From the NCBI RefSeq assembly GCF_013112225.1, contig NZ_JABFHI010000001.1, positions 682,001-746,000 on the forward strand: a stretch of 64,000 nucleotides of DNA. Reading direction: 5' to 3'. Origin of the DNA: Vreelandella azerica (GTDB lineage: Bacteria > Pseudomonadota > Gammaproteobacteria > Pseudomonadales > Halomonadaceae). A model generated the notes under the pieces. That model had not been told where the DNA came from and searched no databases. It saw only the letters and a program-made list of their open reading frames with translations. Both the position numbers and the translations under genes were made by a program. This document shows, piece by piece, positions 32,468 through 43,608 of the stretch; position 1 is the stretch's first letter; each line of letters starts with the position of its first letter.

Positions 32468-33379
32468 AGCCTTCACTAGCGCATTGTGCAGCGGGCTTGC
32501 TGGTCTTTTATTGGCCGCCTGCCTGCCGATGAATGCTGATGCGTCCTATTGCGCCATTGATGATCTTGGCGAGCAGCTTTGCCTTGAAGCGCCAGCGCAG
32601 CGTATTGCGGCGCTGTCGCCAGGCGCCACCGAGCTGGCCTTTGCTGCTGGGGCCGGTGAGCAGGTGGTGGCGGTGGTGGCGCACAGTGATTATCCGCCTG
32701 AGGCCGAGAAACTGTCCTCAGTGGGTGATCACCAGCGTATCGACCTGGAGGCTTTGCTCTCCCTGCAGCCGGATCTGGTGATTGGCTGGGTCTCTGGTAA
32801 TCCTCCGGCCCAGCTGGAAAAACTGGCCGCGCTGGGCTTGTCGGTTTTCTACCTGGAACCGCAGCATTTTGAAGGCATTGCCAGCGCTATTGAGCGTTTG
32901 GCAAGCCTCACGGATAGTGAAACACAGGGCTACCCGGCGGCGGATGACTTCCGTAACCAGATGGCAGCGCTGGAAGCGCGCTATGCCGACCTTGAACCCG
33001 TCTCCGTTTTCTATCAGGTCTGGGAAACACCGCTGATGAGTGTCAATGACGAAAACTTTATCGGCCAGATTATTAGCCTGTGCGGTGGCGACAATATCAT
33101 GGGCGAGCAGACTCGGCAGGTGCCGCGTCTTAACCCCGAAGTGGCCATCGCAGAGAACCCGGCCGCCATCGTTACGGGGGTAACGGCGAAGATAACCGCG
33201 ACTGGTTCGAGCATTGGCGGCAATACCCTGAGCTTTCAGCGGTTGCCAATGATCATCTCTTTCTTGTTCCGCCTTCCTTGATCCAGCGGCCCACGCCGCG
33301 CCTGGCGCAGGGAGCGCGCCTGCTATGCGAACAACTCGATACCGTCCGCCAGGCGACGCTGGTAGAGCCAGCCCCGTGA
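32457..33379 (+). CDS. btuF: Cobalamin-binding periplasmic protein, frameshifted near the C-terminus
   Basis: Periplasmic-binding protein of the BtuF/TroA fold, about 307 aa. The N-terminus MANKAFTSALCSGLAGLLLA leads into AACLPMNADA: LAAC could be a lipobox, or ADA|SY a normal signal cleavage. The core RIAALSPGATELAFAAG and the LLSLQPDLVIGW stretch are typical of BtuF. At GGGGG (33176-33180) the frame breaks; adding one G continues as TGGNGEDNRDWFEHW and ends at 33379. The start overlaps btuB and the stop overlaps btuC (TGATG), a tightly coupled operon. Confidence 0.88.
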
Positions 33380-34350
33380 TGCCCCGCTTTGCGCTTCCAC
33401 TGATAGTGCTTGCACTGCTGGCCGTGCTGGCGATTGGCGGTGCGATGATAGTGGGCAGTGCCACCCTGGGCTTGGAGCAGTTAGCGGCCGTGTTTGTGGG
33501 CCAGGGGGAACCGCTGGCGCATACCCTGGTGATGGAGCTGCGCCTGCCAAGGGCGCTATCTGCCTTTGCGGTGGGTGGGCTTCTTGCGGTAGCCGGGGCC
33601 CTGATGCAGATCCTTTTGCGTAACCCGCTGGCCGACCCTTATGTACTGGGCATCTCCGGCGGTGCTGCGGTGGGGGCGCTGGCGGCCATGCTGGCCGGGC
33701 TAGGCGGTGTGCTGCTGTCCGGCTCTGCCTTTGGCGGTGCCTTGCTCTCCATGCTGCTGGTGTTTGCTTTAGCACGGGGTGAGGGCAGCTGGACGCCTTC
33801 GCGCCTGCTGTTGACGGGCGTTGTGGTGGCCTCAGGTTGGGGCGCTGTGATCACGCTGTTGCTATCGCTCAGCCCCACCCAGGCCTTGCCTGGCATGCTG
33901 TTCTGGCTGATGGGGGATCTTTCCTACGCCCGAGCCCCCTGGGTGCCATTGACGCTGCTGTTGCTGGTTTGCCTACTGTTGATGCCGCTTGGCCGCCACC
34001 TGAATGTGCTGGCGCGCGGGCCGATGCAGGCCGCTTCCCTCGGGGTAGATGTCAGATGGCTTTCCTGGGGAATCTATTTGATCGCTAGTCTGTTGACCGC
34101 CACAGCCGTCACCAGTGCCGGTACTATTGGCTTTGTTGGTCTGGTGGTGCCGCATATGCTGCGCCTTGTGCTGGGCAATGATCAACGCCTGATTCTGCCT
34201 GCTTGTGCGCTGAGCGGAGGCTTGCTGCTGGTTGTCGCGGATACCCTTGCGCGCAGCGTGATTGCCCCCGAGCAGCTACCAGTTGGGGTAATTACTGCAC
34301 TGCTGGGGGTGCCGGTGTTTCTGCTGTTGCTCAACCGGAGCCGTTCATGA
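33379..34350 (+). CDS. btuC: Cobalamin ABC transporter permease
   Basis: A 323-aa FecCD-family permease with about nine to ten TM segments. The family stretches RLPRALSAFAVGGLLAVAGA and the loop NPLADPYVLGISGGAAVGAL near residues 80-100 are present, as is TAVTSAGTIGFVGLVVPHMLR toward the C-terminus. The start at 33379 overlaps the corrected btuF stop. Its own stop overlaps the btuD start (ATGA). Intact. Confidence 0.92.
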   Translation: MPRFALPLIVLALLAVLAIGGAMIVGSATLGLEQLAAVFVGQGEPLAHTLVMELRLPRALSAFAVGGLLAVAGALMQILLRNPLADPYVLGISGGAAVGALAAMLAGLGGVLLSGSAFGGALLSMLLVFALARGEGSWTPSRLLLTGVVVASGWGAVITLLLSLSPTQALPGMLFWLMGDLSYARAPWVPLTLLLLVCLLLMPLGRHLNVLARGPMQAASLGVDVRWLSWGIYLIASLLTATAVTSAGTIGFVGLVVPHMLRLVLGNDQRLILPACALSGGLLLVVADTLARSVIAPEQLPVGVITALLGVPVFLLLLNRSRS

Positions 34351-35116
34351 CGCGTCTGGAAACCGACAATCTGGTGATCAGGGTGCCGCAACGCGCCCCG
34401 GGCGTGCCGCTCTCTTTTAAGCTGGAGGCTGGGCAGGTGTGGGGAGTGCTGGGCCCTAACGGTGCGGGTAAAACCACCTTGTTGCATACCCTGGCCGGGC
34501 TTTTAACGCCGCGTTCAGGTCGGGTGCTTCTTGATGGTGTCTGCCTTGAGAAGCTAAAGCGTGGCCAGATTGCCCGCCGTCTGGGCATGGTGTTTCAGGA
34601 GCGCCATGATGACTTTCCGGCCACAGTGATGGAGACCGCCCTGATCGGGCGGCACCCGTTTCTTTTTCTGCCTGGCAGCGTGAAGGCGCCGAGGATTACC
34701 GTCTGGCGGAGGCCGCCTTGCAGCGTCTGGATGCGGCTCATCTGGCCAAGCGTCTGACCAGTACGCTGTCAGGCGGTGAGCGTCAGCGGGTAGCCATGGC
34801 CACGGTACTCACCCAGAAGCCGGATATCTGGCTGGCCGATGAGCCCACCAACCATCTGGATCTGCACCACCAAAGTGCAGTAATGGCGCTGCTTGCCGAA
34901 CAGGCGGCGCAGGGCGCGGCGGTGATGATGTGCCTGCATGACCTGAACCTTGCTGCCCGCTGGTGTGACCATATCCTGCTGCTATATCCCGGCGGTGAGG
35001 CCTGCTGGGGTCCAAAGGACGAAATGTTGGTGACATCTGCTTTGGAGCGGCTTTACCAGCAACGCCTGGCCAGCGTAGAGGTCGACGGCGCGCCCGTCTT
35101 TGTGCCTGTTAAGTAA
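34347..35116 (+). CDS. btuD: Cobalamin ABC transporter ATPase, frameshifted
   Basis: ABC ATPase of the FecE/BtuD type, about 256 aa. Walker A LGPNGAGKTTLL is in the first frame, and the signature STLSGGERQRVAMA, Walker B IWLADEPTNHLD and H-loop CLHDLN are in the second. The break lies in CTTTTTC (34663-34667); one added T joins GRHPFLF to SAWQREGAEDYRLAEAALQRLD. Last gene of btuBFCD. No clear terminator was seen before the ytoQ promoter region. Confidence 0.9.
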
Positions 35117-35159
35117 GTCTCACTCCGTATGAAAAAACGCTGGGAAAGGTGTCTTGATA

Positions 35160-35182
35160 TTTATGGAATATTTTTCCATAAA
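35160..35182. promoter_or_regulatory. Inverted repeat over the ytoQ promoter
   Basis: Perfect 9-bp arms TTTATGGAA / TTCCATAAA separated by TATTT. A good -10 (TATGAT, 35195-35200) follows, and the right arm covers the expected -35 position, as an operator would. The binding protein is not known. Confidence 0.5.
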
Positions 35183-35241
35183 GCGTGTGTGCGTTATGAT
35201 AGGCGAATGAACCATGACACTCACCATGATCAGGAGTTGCT

Positions 35242-36902
<1,661 letters not shown>

Positions 36903-37120
36903 GAGGTGCTCAGACAGAGGGTCGTAAGGTGTGTTGAAAATTAAAGATACTGCAGTATAACGGAAAAGCAGCTCATGGTAGCTGAATCGACGCTGGGAAT
37001 GGCGTTCAATTGCTACGCTTATCGGGGAGGGGAGGAGTGATATTCGCAGCAAGGTTGCCATTCAGCCGATAAAGAAGTACAGCACTTTACCTCTGGATCG
37101 CGGTAGCACAGCCTAGCCTT

Positions 37121-37240
37121 ATAAAGACACATCCATCTGCATAACCTGGCTGCTTTCTACCAGAGCCTCCAGGCTCACCTCATTAAAGCCTCATTCAATC
37201 AATGCTTTCAAGGGTGAGCCTTACGGATGTGTCTGTGCTG
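37121..37240. repeat. Nested inverted-repeat element in the helicase-purH gap
   Basis: The 345-bp gap 36903-37247 has no gene. It contains outer arms AGACACATCC (37125-37134) / GGATGTGTCT (37225-37234) and inner arms GGCTCACC (37172-37179) / GGTGAGCC (37213-37220), with a possible side hairpin (CTGG...CCAG) on the left. As RNA it would form a branched stem of about 110 nt. On the purH strand the right arm is followed by TTTAT, so it might serve as a 3' UTR or terminator structure; a REP-like or small mobile repeat is the alternative. Confidence 0.5.
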
Positions 37241-37247
37241 ATCAGTT

Positions 37248-38826
37248 TTAGTGACGGAAGTGGCGCATACCAGTGAACACCATGGCGATACCGGCTTCGT
37301 TGGCGGCGTCGATGACTTCCTGATCGCGCATGGAACCACCAGGCTGGATCACGGCGGTAATGCCAGCAGCAGCGGCGGCATCAATGCCATCCCTGAATGG
37401 GAAGAAGGCATCCGACGCCATGACCGATCCCGGCACTGAAAGGCCTTCGTCTGCCGCCTTGATGCCAGCAATCTTGGCGGAATAAACACGGCTCATCTGT
37501 CCGGCACCAACGCCGATTGTCTGGCCAGCCTTGGCGTAGACAATCGCATTGATTTGACAAACTTGGCGACACGCCAGGCAAAGGCCAGGTCGCGTAATTC
37601 CTGCTCGGTTGGGGTGCGCGCACTGACAACACTCAGCTCGTCACGCTCGACCATACCATCATCTGCCTGTTGAACCAGCAGACCACCGTTGACACGTTTG
37701 AAATCCAGTGAGGCCTGTTGACTGGCAGGCCAGTGGGCACTGACATCCAACAGGCGGATATTCTGCTTTTCAGCCACGATAGCAGCCGCTTCTGCGCTGA
37801 TACCGGGGGCAATCAATACCTCGACAAACTGGCGGTCGATAATGGCGCGCGCCGTGTCTGCATCCAACGCTACATTAAAAGCGATAATGCCGCCAAAGGC
37901 ACTGGTTGGGTCGGTGGCAAACGCCTTGTCGTAGGCATCCAGTGCGCTTTCGCCAACGGCAACCCCGCAAGGGTTGGCATGCTTGACGATTACACAGGCG
38001 GTTTCATCAAAGGCCTTGACGCATTCAAAGGCGGCATCAGTATCGGCAACGTTATTATAAGATAGCGGCTTGCCCTGCAGCATCTTAGCCGTTGCTACGC
38101 TGGCTTCTGCAGCATCGGGCTCGACATAAAAAGCGGCTGCCTGGTGGGGATTTTCACCGTAGCGCATATCCTGCTTCTTATGCAGCTGGAGGTTGAAGGT
38201 GCGTGGGAACTGCTGATCGGCGTCGCTGATCTGGCGGCCGAGAAAGTCAGCAATGGCGCCATCGTAGCCTGCCGTGTGTTCAAAGGCCTTGACGGCCAGG
38301 TCAAAGCGCGTGGCGGCGCTGACCTGACCATCCTGTGCAGTCAGTTCGCCCAGGATACGCGGATAATCATTGGCGTTGACGACAATGGTGGTGTAGGCAT
38401 GGTTCTTGGCGCAGGCGCGGACCATGGTAGGGCCGCCGATATCAATATTTTCAATCGCATCTTCCAGCGTGCAGTTTGGCTTGGCGACTGTTGCGGCAAA
38501 GGGGTAGAGGTTGACGACCACCATGTCGATCGGGCGATATCGTTGTCGGCCATGACCGCATCGTCCTGGCCGCGACGCCCGAGGATGCCACCGTGAATCT
38601 TGGGGTGCAGCGTCTTGACGCGTCCATCCATGATTTCGGGAAAACCGGTGTGCTCGGAGACTTCCTTGACCGCGATCTGGTTTTCCTGCAGCAGGCGGAA
38701 GGTGCCGCCCGTCGAAAGCAGTTCAATGCCTTGTTCGCAAAGGCCGCGGGCAAAGTCAACAATACCGGTTTTGTCGGAGACGCTAAGTAAAGCGCGGCGT
38801 ACAGGAGTTGCAGTTGTATCAGCCAT
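37248..38826 (-). CDS. purH: Bifunctional AICAR transformylase/IMP cyclohydrolase, two frameshifts
   Basis: About 526 aa, catalysing the last two steps of IMP synthesis. The MGS-like cyclohydrolase domain begins [20 protein letters not shown]; the transformylase domain carries [22 protein letters not shown] sequence ([11 protein letters not shown] core), the KHANPCG motif and the terminal [14 protein letters not shown]...TGMRHFRH. The frame breaks at GGG (38532-38534, plus), repaired to [14 protein letters not shown], and at TT (37549-37550), repaired to [15 protein letters not shown]. Both look like lost homopolymer bases. Start MADTTATP at 38826. Follows fis on the same strand. Confidence 0.93.
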
Positions 38827-38876
38827 TAAGGGTGCTCTTAAGCAGAAACGATGGATAGAAAACAGCAAGGCCCGAT

Positions 38877-39224
38877 TCAGGGGGCATCACCTTCAAGAAG
38901 ACCGTAGTGCTTTAGTTTTTTACGCAGTGTGCCACGATTCAGCCCCAGCACGGCAGCTGCGCGTGTCTGGTTGCCATCGGTATAAGTCAGCACAGAGGAC
39001 AGCAGGGGCGCCTCGACTTCGGCCATCACCATGGCGTACAGATCGCTGGTCTCGCCGCCATCCAGATGCTCAAAATAGCGTTGCATGGAAGCTTCAACGG
39101 CTTCGCGCAGAGGCTGAGGAGGCGTATCACTTGTTCTAACACTGGCCTCGTCGTGAGTGCCAGATGCCGTACTGGAGAAGGTATTCGATAAAGCAGAATT
39201 GGTTGAAATAGCCGGTTCTTTCAT
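38877..39224 (-). CDS. fis: Fis nucleoid-associated protein
   Basis: A 115-aa Fis-family DNA-bending protein. The C-terminal helix-turn-helix reads [25 protein letters not shown], nearly the family consensus. The N-terminal part is about 15 residues longer than E. coli Fis (98 aa) and is Ser/Thr-rich. Its ATG overlaps the dusB stop (ATGA), as in the conserved dusB-fis operon. Likely growth-phase regulated from the upstream promoter, as in enterics. Confidence 0.93.
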   Translation of the reverse strand: MKEPAISTNSALSNTFSSTASGTHDEASVRTSDTPPQPLREAVEASMQRYFEHLDGGETSDLYAMVMAEVEAPLLSSVLTYTDGNQTRAAAVLGLNRGTLRKKLKHYGLLEGDAP

Positions 39225-40258
39225 GCGGCATGGCTTCCTTTAGCGAAGAGGCGCTCATTAGCATCATCAGCCATCGCCTTGTGGATCCATTCCAGCTGAG
39301 CGCTGGGCGAGGTCAACGCATTAAACTGGCGTTTCAGTTCGCGTATCTGAGCCGCATCAAAGCGCTTATCTGTGTCCAGATACCAGCCAAGATGCTTGCG
39401 GGCAATACGTGGCCCCATGGTGGCCCCATAAAATTCATGCAGTGCCCCAAGATGTTCACTGAGGACATGGCCACGTTCGCTGAGCGCCGGGGGCGCCAAC
39501 TCATGGCCATGTTCAAGATAATGGCTGATTTGCTGGAAAATCCACGGGTTGCCCTGGGCGGCGCGGCCAATCATGACCGCATCAGCCTGGGTGTAGCGGA
39601 GCACATCATGGGCTTTTTGCGGGCTGTCGATGTCGCCATTGGCAAATACCGGTATGGACAGCCGGGATTTGATCTCGGCAATGGTGTCGTACTCGGCCTG
39701 ACCATTATAGCGCTGCTGGCGGTGGCGACCGTGTACGGCCAGTGCCTGGATGCCGGATGCCTCGGCGAGCCTGGCGATGGTAAGTCCGTTATTGCTTTCA
39801 GCACACCAGCCGGTGCGGATCTTCAGGGTGACTGGGATATCAACTGCTTTGACCACGGCTTCGAGAATCCGCGCAACCAGAGGTTCATCGCGCAACAGCG
39901 CAGAGCCTGCCGCCTTATTGCAGACTTTTCTTGGCCGGGCAGCCCATGTTGATATCAATCACCTGGGCGCCAAGGTCGGCATTCAGACGAGCCGCTTGGG
40001 CCAGTATTTCGGTGTCGCCCCCGGCAATCTGCACAACCTGGGGGATGGTTCGCCAGCATGGTTCATACGCTGCTGGGATTTACGGGTATGCCACAGGCTG
40101 GGGTCTGACGTGACCATCTCACCCACTACCCAGCCTGCCCCCAAACGGCGGCAGAGCTGCCGGAAAGGCTGGTCAGTAACGCCCGCCATAGGGGCGAGAA
40201 TGACCTGATTAGGCAGTTCATAGTCGCCAATGGTTGGCAGTGATGAGGTTAGAGGCAT
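39221..40258 (-). CDS. dusB: tRNA-dihydrouridine synthase B, two frameshifts
   Basis: FMN-dependent Dus enzyme, about 345 aa, reducing U to dihydrouridine in tRNA. N-terminal [22 protein letters not shown] and GEMVTSD are in frame one. A missing base in GGGGG (40040-40044, plus) joins PSPQ to [20 protein letters not shown]. An extra base in TTTT (39926-39929) then breaks [20 protein letters not shown], which carries the catalytic Cys. The rest ([28 protein letters not shown]) is continuous. One of the few breaks here that requires a deletion from, not an addition to, the given sequence. Confidence 0.9.
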
Positions 40259-40371
40259 AGCATTCAGCTCATGGGTTAACCGATACGCAGCGCGTGGGGG
40301 TCAGTATGATACGCTGACTCGCCCCGTGGGTGAAGGCCACTGGCAACACAATACGCCTGATTTGCACCCAC

Positions 40372-41285
40372 TCAACCGAAAGAGCGTTGACCTGTCAGCC
40401 TGACCCAGCCTTCGCGCAGGGTGGGTTCGTCCATCAGCAAGCCCTGGGCCTGATAGGCGTCGCGTACCTCTTCCGCCTGATTGGCCAAAATGCCGGAGAG
40501 GGCAATACGCCCACCAGGCGCCACATGGCTGGCAATCATTTCAGCCAGTTCGACCAGCGGGCCAGCCAGGATATTGGCCGTTACCAGGGGGTAATCACCC
40601 GCCGGCAGTTGCTCTGGATAATAAAGCGCCAGCTGTGTCTCTTCTATGGCGTTACGCTGGGCATTTCACGGCTGGCCTGCAAGGCCTGAGGGTCGATATC
40701 AGTCGCATCAGCATGGCCCGCACCCAGTTTCAGAGCGGCAATGGCCAAAATGCCGGAGCCACAGCCTACGTCTAACACCCTGGCCTGGGCCAGTTCACCC
40801 TGCACAGCCAAGCCGTCAAGCCACTCAAGGCACAGGGCAGTGGTGGGGTGAGTGCCGGTGCCAAACGCCAGGCCAGGGTCAAGAATCAGATTGACGGCAT
40901 CCTGTTCGGGCGGCGCATGCCAGCTAGGCACGATCCATAGCCGCTGACCCATCTGCAGTGGCTTGAAGTCTTCCATCCACTCGCGTTCCCAGTCACGGTC
41001 GGCAAGCAATTCATAGCTGATAGCCGGGCAGGGCTCTTCCGGATAATGTTCAGCCCAGGCGGCCTGCAGGCGTTCAAGCATGGCATCAATGCCTTCCAGA
41101 TCATCATACAGGCCTGTCAGGATAGTATCCTGCCACAGCGGCGTTGTGCCGCGCTCCGGTTCAAATACAGGGTCGTCGTGGGCATCATGCAGGGCGGTGG
41201 CGGTCGCTCCTTCATCCACCAGCAGGTCTTCGAGTAATTCTGCCTGTTCGGGCGCTACATGAGCGCTGAGTTGTAGCCAGGGCAT
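40372..41285 (-). CDS. prmA: Ribosomal protein L11 methyltransferase, frameshifted
   Basis: About 304 aa, methylating ribosomal protein L11 with SAM. N-terminal substrate-recruiting domain to about residue 100; then [24 protein letters not shown] and the SAM motif [15 protein letters not shown]. After QASRE the frame breaks at TTT (40664-40666, plus); an added A restores [20 protein letters not shown], the motif [14 protein letters not shown] and the end LTGQRSFG at 40372. Located between accC and dusB, as in the enterobacterial accBC...prmA-dusB-fis order. Confidence 0.9.
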
Positions 41286-41380
41286 TGAGGGTCTCCACGC
41301 AGCGGGGAATGCTAGGGGATTCAGCAGCGGCTCGCTGTCTTGTCAGCGTTATCATGGCTGAAAAGGTGGGCGGCATGCTG

Positions 41381-41412
41381 GGAAAGAAAACGGGGCAGCC
41401 TTGGCCACCCCG
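41381..41412 (-). terminator. Probable terminator after accC
   Basis: Read on the minus strand: CGGGGTGGCC AA GGCTGCCCCG, an imperfect stem with two wobble pairs, followed by TTTTCTTT. It starts five bases after the accC stop. Confidence 0.6.
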
Positions 41413-41416
41413 CTGG

Positions 41417-42775
41417 TCAGCGTCCGGTGTTGCAATCAGGAGCTGAGCTTTTTTCCAGGTAATGAATATTGACGCCGCCCTGGCGGAAATAGCTATCGCG
41501 CACCAGATCCTTCTGCAGGTCGATATTGGTCTTGATACCTTCCACCAGCAGTTCATCCAGGGCATTGCGCATGCGCGTCAAGGCAATATCACGATCTGCG
41601 CCCCAGGTGATCAGCTTGCCGATCAGCGAATCGTAGTGGGGCGGTACGGTGTAGCCCGTATACAGATGCGAATCCATACGCACGCCCAGGCCACCCGGTG
41701 AGTGGTAGAGAGATACCTTGCCAGGCGATGGCATGAAGGTACGTGAATCTTCAGCGTTGATCCGGCACTCAAAGGCATGGCCGCTCACCTTGACATCATC
41801 CTGGGTGATCGAGAGGGGATGCCCGGAAGCAATCAGCAGCTGCTCCTTGACGATATCCACGCCGGTGACCATCTCTGTGACGGGGTGCTCAACCTGAACG
41901 CGGGTATTCATCTCGATAAAGAAGAAGTCACCATCCTCATACAGGAATTCAAAAGTACCCGCGCCGCGATAGTTGATCGTCAGGCAAGCCTGACGGCAGG
42001 CCTCCAGTACCCTGGCGCGGGATTCTGGATCAATGTCGGGGGCCGGGGCTTCTTCCAGAACCTTCTGATGACGGCGCTGCAATGAGCAATCGCGGTCATA
42101 CAGATGGATGGCGTGGCCCTGACCATCGGCGAGTACCTGAACTTCGACATGACGCGGCTTTTCAAGGAATTTTTCCATGTAAACCGTGCCGTCACCAAAG
42201 GAGGAGTGCGCCTCGGTGCGGGTGACGTTGATCGCCGAAAGCAGGTGCGCCTCGGTGTGTACAACGCGCATCCCGCGCCCGCCGCCACCGGCGGCAGCCT
42301 TGATGATGACCGGGTAACCAATACGCTTGGCAGTCGCCAGCAGAGTGTCTTCATCATCACCAAGGGGGCCATCTGAGCCAGGTACCGTCGGCACGCCGGC
42401 TTTCTTCATCGCCTCAATGGCGCAGACCTTGTCACCCATCAGGCGGATGGTGTCAGCGCGTGGCCCGATAAAGGTAAAGCCAGAGCGCTCAACCTGTTCA
42501 GCAAAATTGGCGTTTTCGGAAAGAAAACCATAGCCCGGGTGAATCGCGCTGCAGTCGGTGACTTCTGCGGCGCTGATCAGGGCGGGGATATTGAGATAGG
42601 ATTGCGCTGAAGATGCCGGGCCAATGCAGACCGCTTCGTCGGCCAGGCGCACATGCATCAGTTCGCGGTCAGCTTTGGAGTGCACTGCCACGGTCTTGAT
42701 GCCCAGTTCTTTACAAGCGCGCAGAATACGCAGGGCAATTTCGCCGCGATTGGCGATGAGTACCTTGTCCAGCAT
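41417..42775 (-). CDS. accC: Biotin carboxylase subunit of acetyl-CoA carboxylase
   Basis: A 452-aa ATP-grasp enzyme carboxylating biotin on AccB. N-terminal [20 protein letters not shown], the ATP-binding glycine-rich [14 protein letters not shown] (about 159-172), and [17 protein letters not shown] with active-site residues are all present. The start MLDKVL at 42775 matches the family; upstream in-frame codons are not conserved. It follows accB by 31 nt. The chain is intact, unlike many neighbours. Confidence 0.95.
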   Translation of the reverse strand: MLDKVLIANRGEIALRILRACKELGIKTVAVHSKADRELMHVRLADEAVCIGPASSAQSYLNIPALISAAEVTDCSAIHPGYGFLSENANFAEQVERSGFTFIGPRADTIRLMGDKVCAIEAMKKAGVPTVPGSDGPLGDDEDTLLATAKRIGYPVIIKAAAGGGGRGMRVVHTEAHLLSAINVTRTEAHSSFGDGTVYMEKFLEKPRHVEVQVLADGQGHAIHLYDRDCSLQRRHQKVLEEAPAPDIDPESRARVLEACRQACLTINYRGAGTFEFLYEDGDFFFIEMNTRVQVEHPVTEMVTGVDIVKEQLLIASGHPLSITQDDVKVSGHAFECRINAEDSRTFMPSPGKVSLYHSPGGLGVRMDSHLYTGYTVPPHYDSLIGKLITWGADRDIALTRMRNALDELLVEGIKTNIDLQKDLVRDSYFRQGGVNIHYLEKSSAPDCNTGR

Positions 42776-42806
42776 GGGGAAGTCCACCCGTGTCAGAAAG
42801 AGGGGA

Positions 42807-43277
42807 TCAAGCGATGGAAAGCATGGGCTGATCAAACTCAACCGGCTCACCGTCCTCGACAAGAATGGCTTCGATGACGCCATCGCGATCAGCTTCGATC
42901 TGATTCATCATCTTCATGGCTTCAACGATACAGATAGTATCGCCTTTCTTGACGCTGTCGCCGATTTCAACGAATGACTTGGAACCCGGCGCTGGGCTGC
43001 GGTAGAAAGTGCCTACCATCGGTGAGTTGACGGTAACACCGCGATAGGTAGACGCGGCGCTTTCCGGCTCAGCCTCGGCCGGGCTGGGGCTGGCTGCTGC
43101 CGGTGCAGGGGCTTGTGGAGCCTGAGGCGCATATTGGGGCATCGGGTAAGAAGCCATAGGGATGCCGTTAGGATGTCGACTGATGCGAACCGATTCTTCA
43201 CCTTCCTGAATCTCGATCTCGCTGATGTCGGATTCTTCCAATAGCTCGATCAGTTTCTTGACTTTACGGATATCCAT
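42807..43277 (-). CDS. accB: Biotin carboxyl carrier protein
   Basis: A 156-aa BCCP. N-terminal helix [18 protein letters not shown], a Pro/Ala-rich linker (about residues 45-75), and the biotinyl domain with the lysine in [15 protein letters not shown]. Ends [14 protein letters not shown]. First gene of accBC; the promoter should lie in the 320-bp gap upstream. Confidence 0.95.
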   Translation of the reverse strand: MDIRKVKKLIELLEESDISEIEIQEGEESVRISRHPNGIPMASYPMPQYAPQAPQAPAPAAASPSPAEAEPESAASTYRGVTVNSPMVGTFYRSPAPGSKSFVEIGDSVKKGDTICIVEAMKMMNQIEADRDGVIEAILVEDGEPVEFDQPMLSIA

Positions 43278-43598
43278 TGACTTGTCCTACACTCGAAATA
43301 TGAAAAATATGGCCTTGCTCAGCCTGATGGTAGACGCGCAACACAACGCTTTGAATCAGGCAGATAAGGCGTAGTAAACCGGGATCAAAAATCGCCATAA
43401 ACCGGCACGTTGATGAATCTTGCTTGAGAGTCGGTCAATTTATGCGACAGTTTTGATCTTGATGACCGCAAAGTTTGCCGAAAAACGACGCCATTGTCCA
43501 GCAACGCCAGCCCCAACCAGTAAAGGTCGCTTCTACCTGAACGTTTGATGATCTTACCGCCATATACCCTGAGTGACAGGCGTTTAAGGGCAGGTTCT
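43278..43598. other. Gap between dsbD and accB
   Basis: About 320 bp without a supported gene. It should hold the accBC promoter. Apart from the small hairpin overlapping the dsbD stop, no clear operator, repeat or RNA element was seen. Confidence 0.5.
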
Positions 43599-43608
43599 TT
43601 AACCTGCC
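43589..43608 (-). terminator. Weak hairpin at the dsbD stop
   Basis: GGCAGGTT / AACCTGCC, 8-bp stem with a 4-base loop; the stem includes the dsbD stop codon. No good T tract on the minus side (CTTAAAC), so termination is uncertain. Confidence 0.35.

Noticed and set aside
39230..39952. A 240-codon plus-strand frame opposite dusB
   Set aside because: Antisense to conserved Dus motifs; no supported start site or family.
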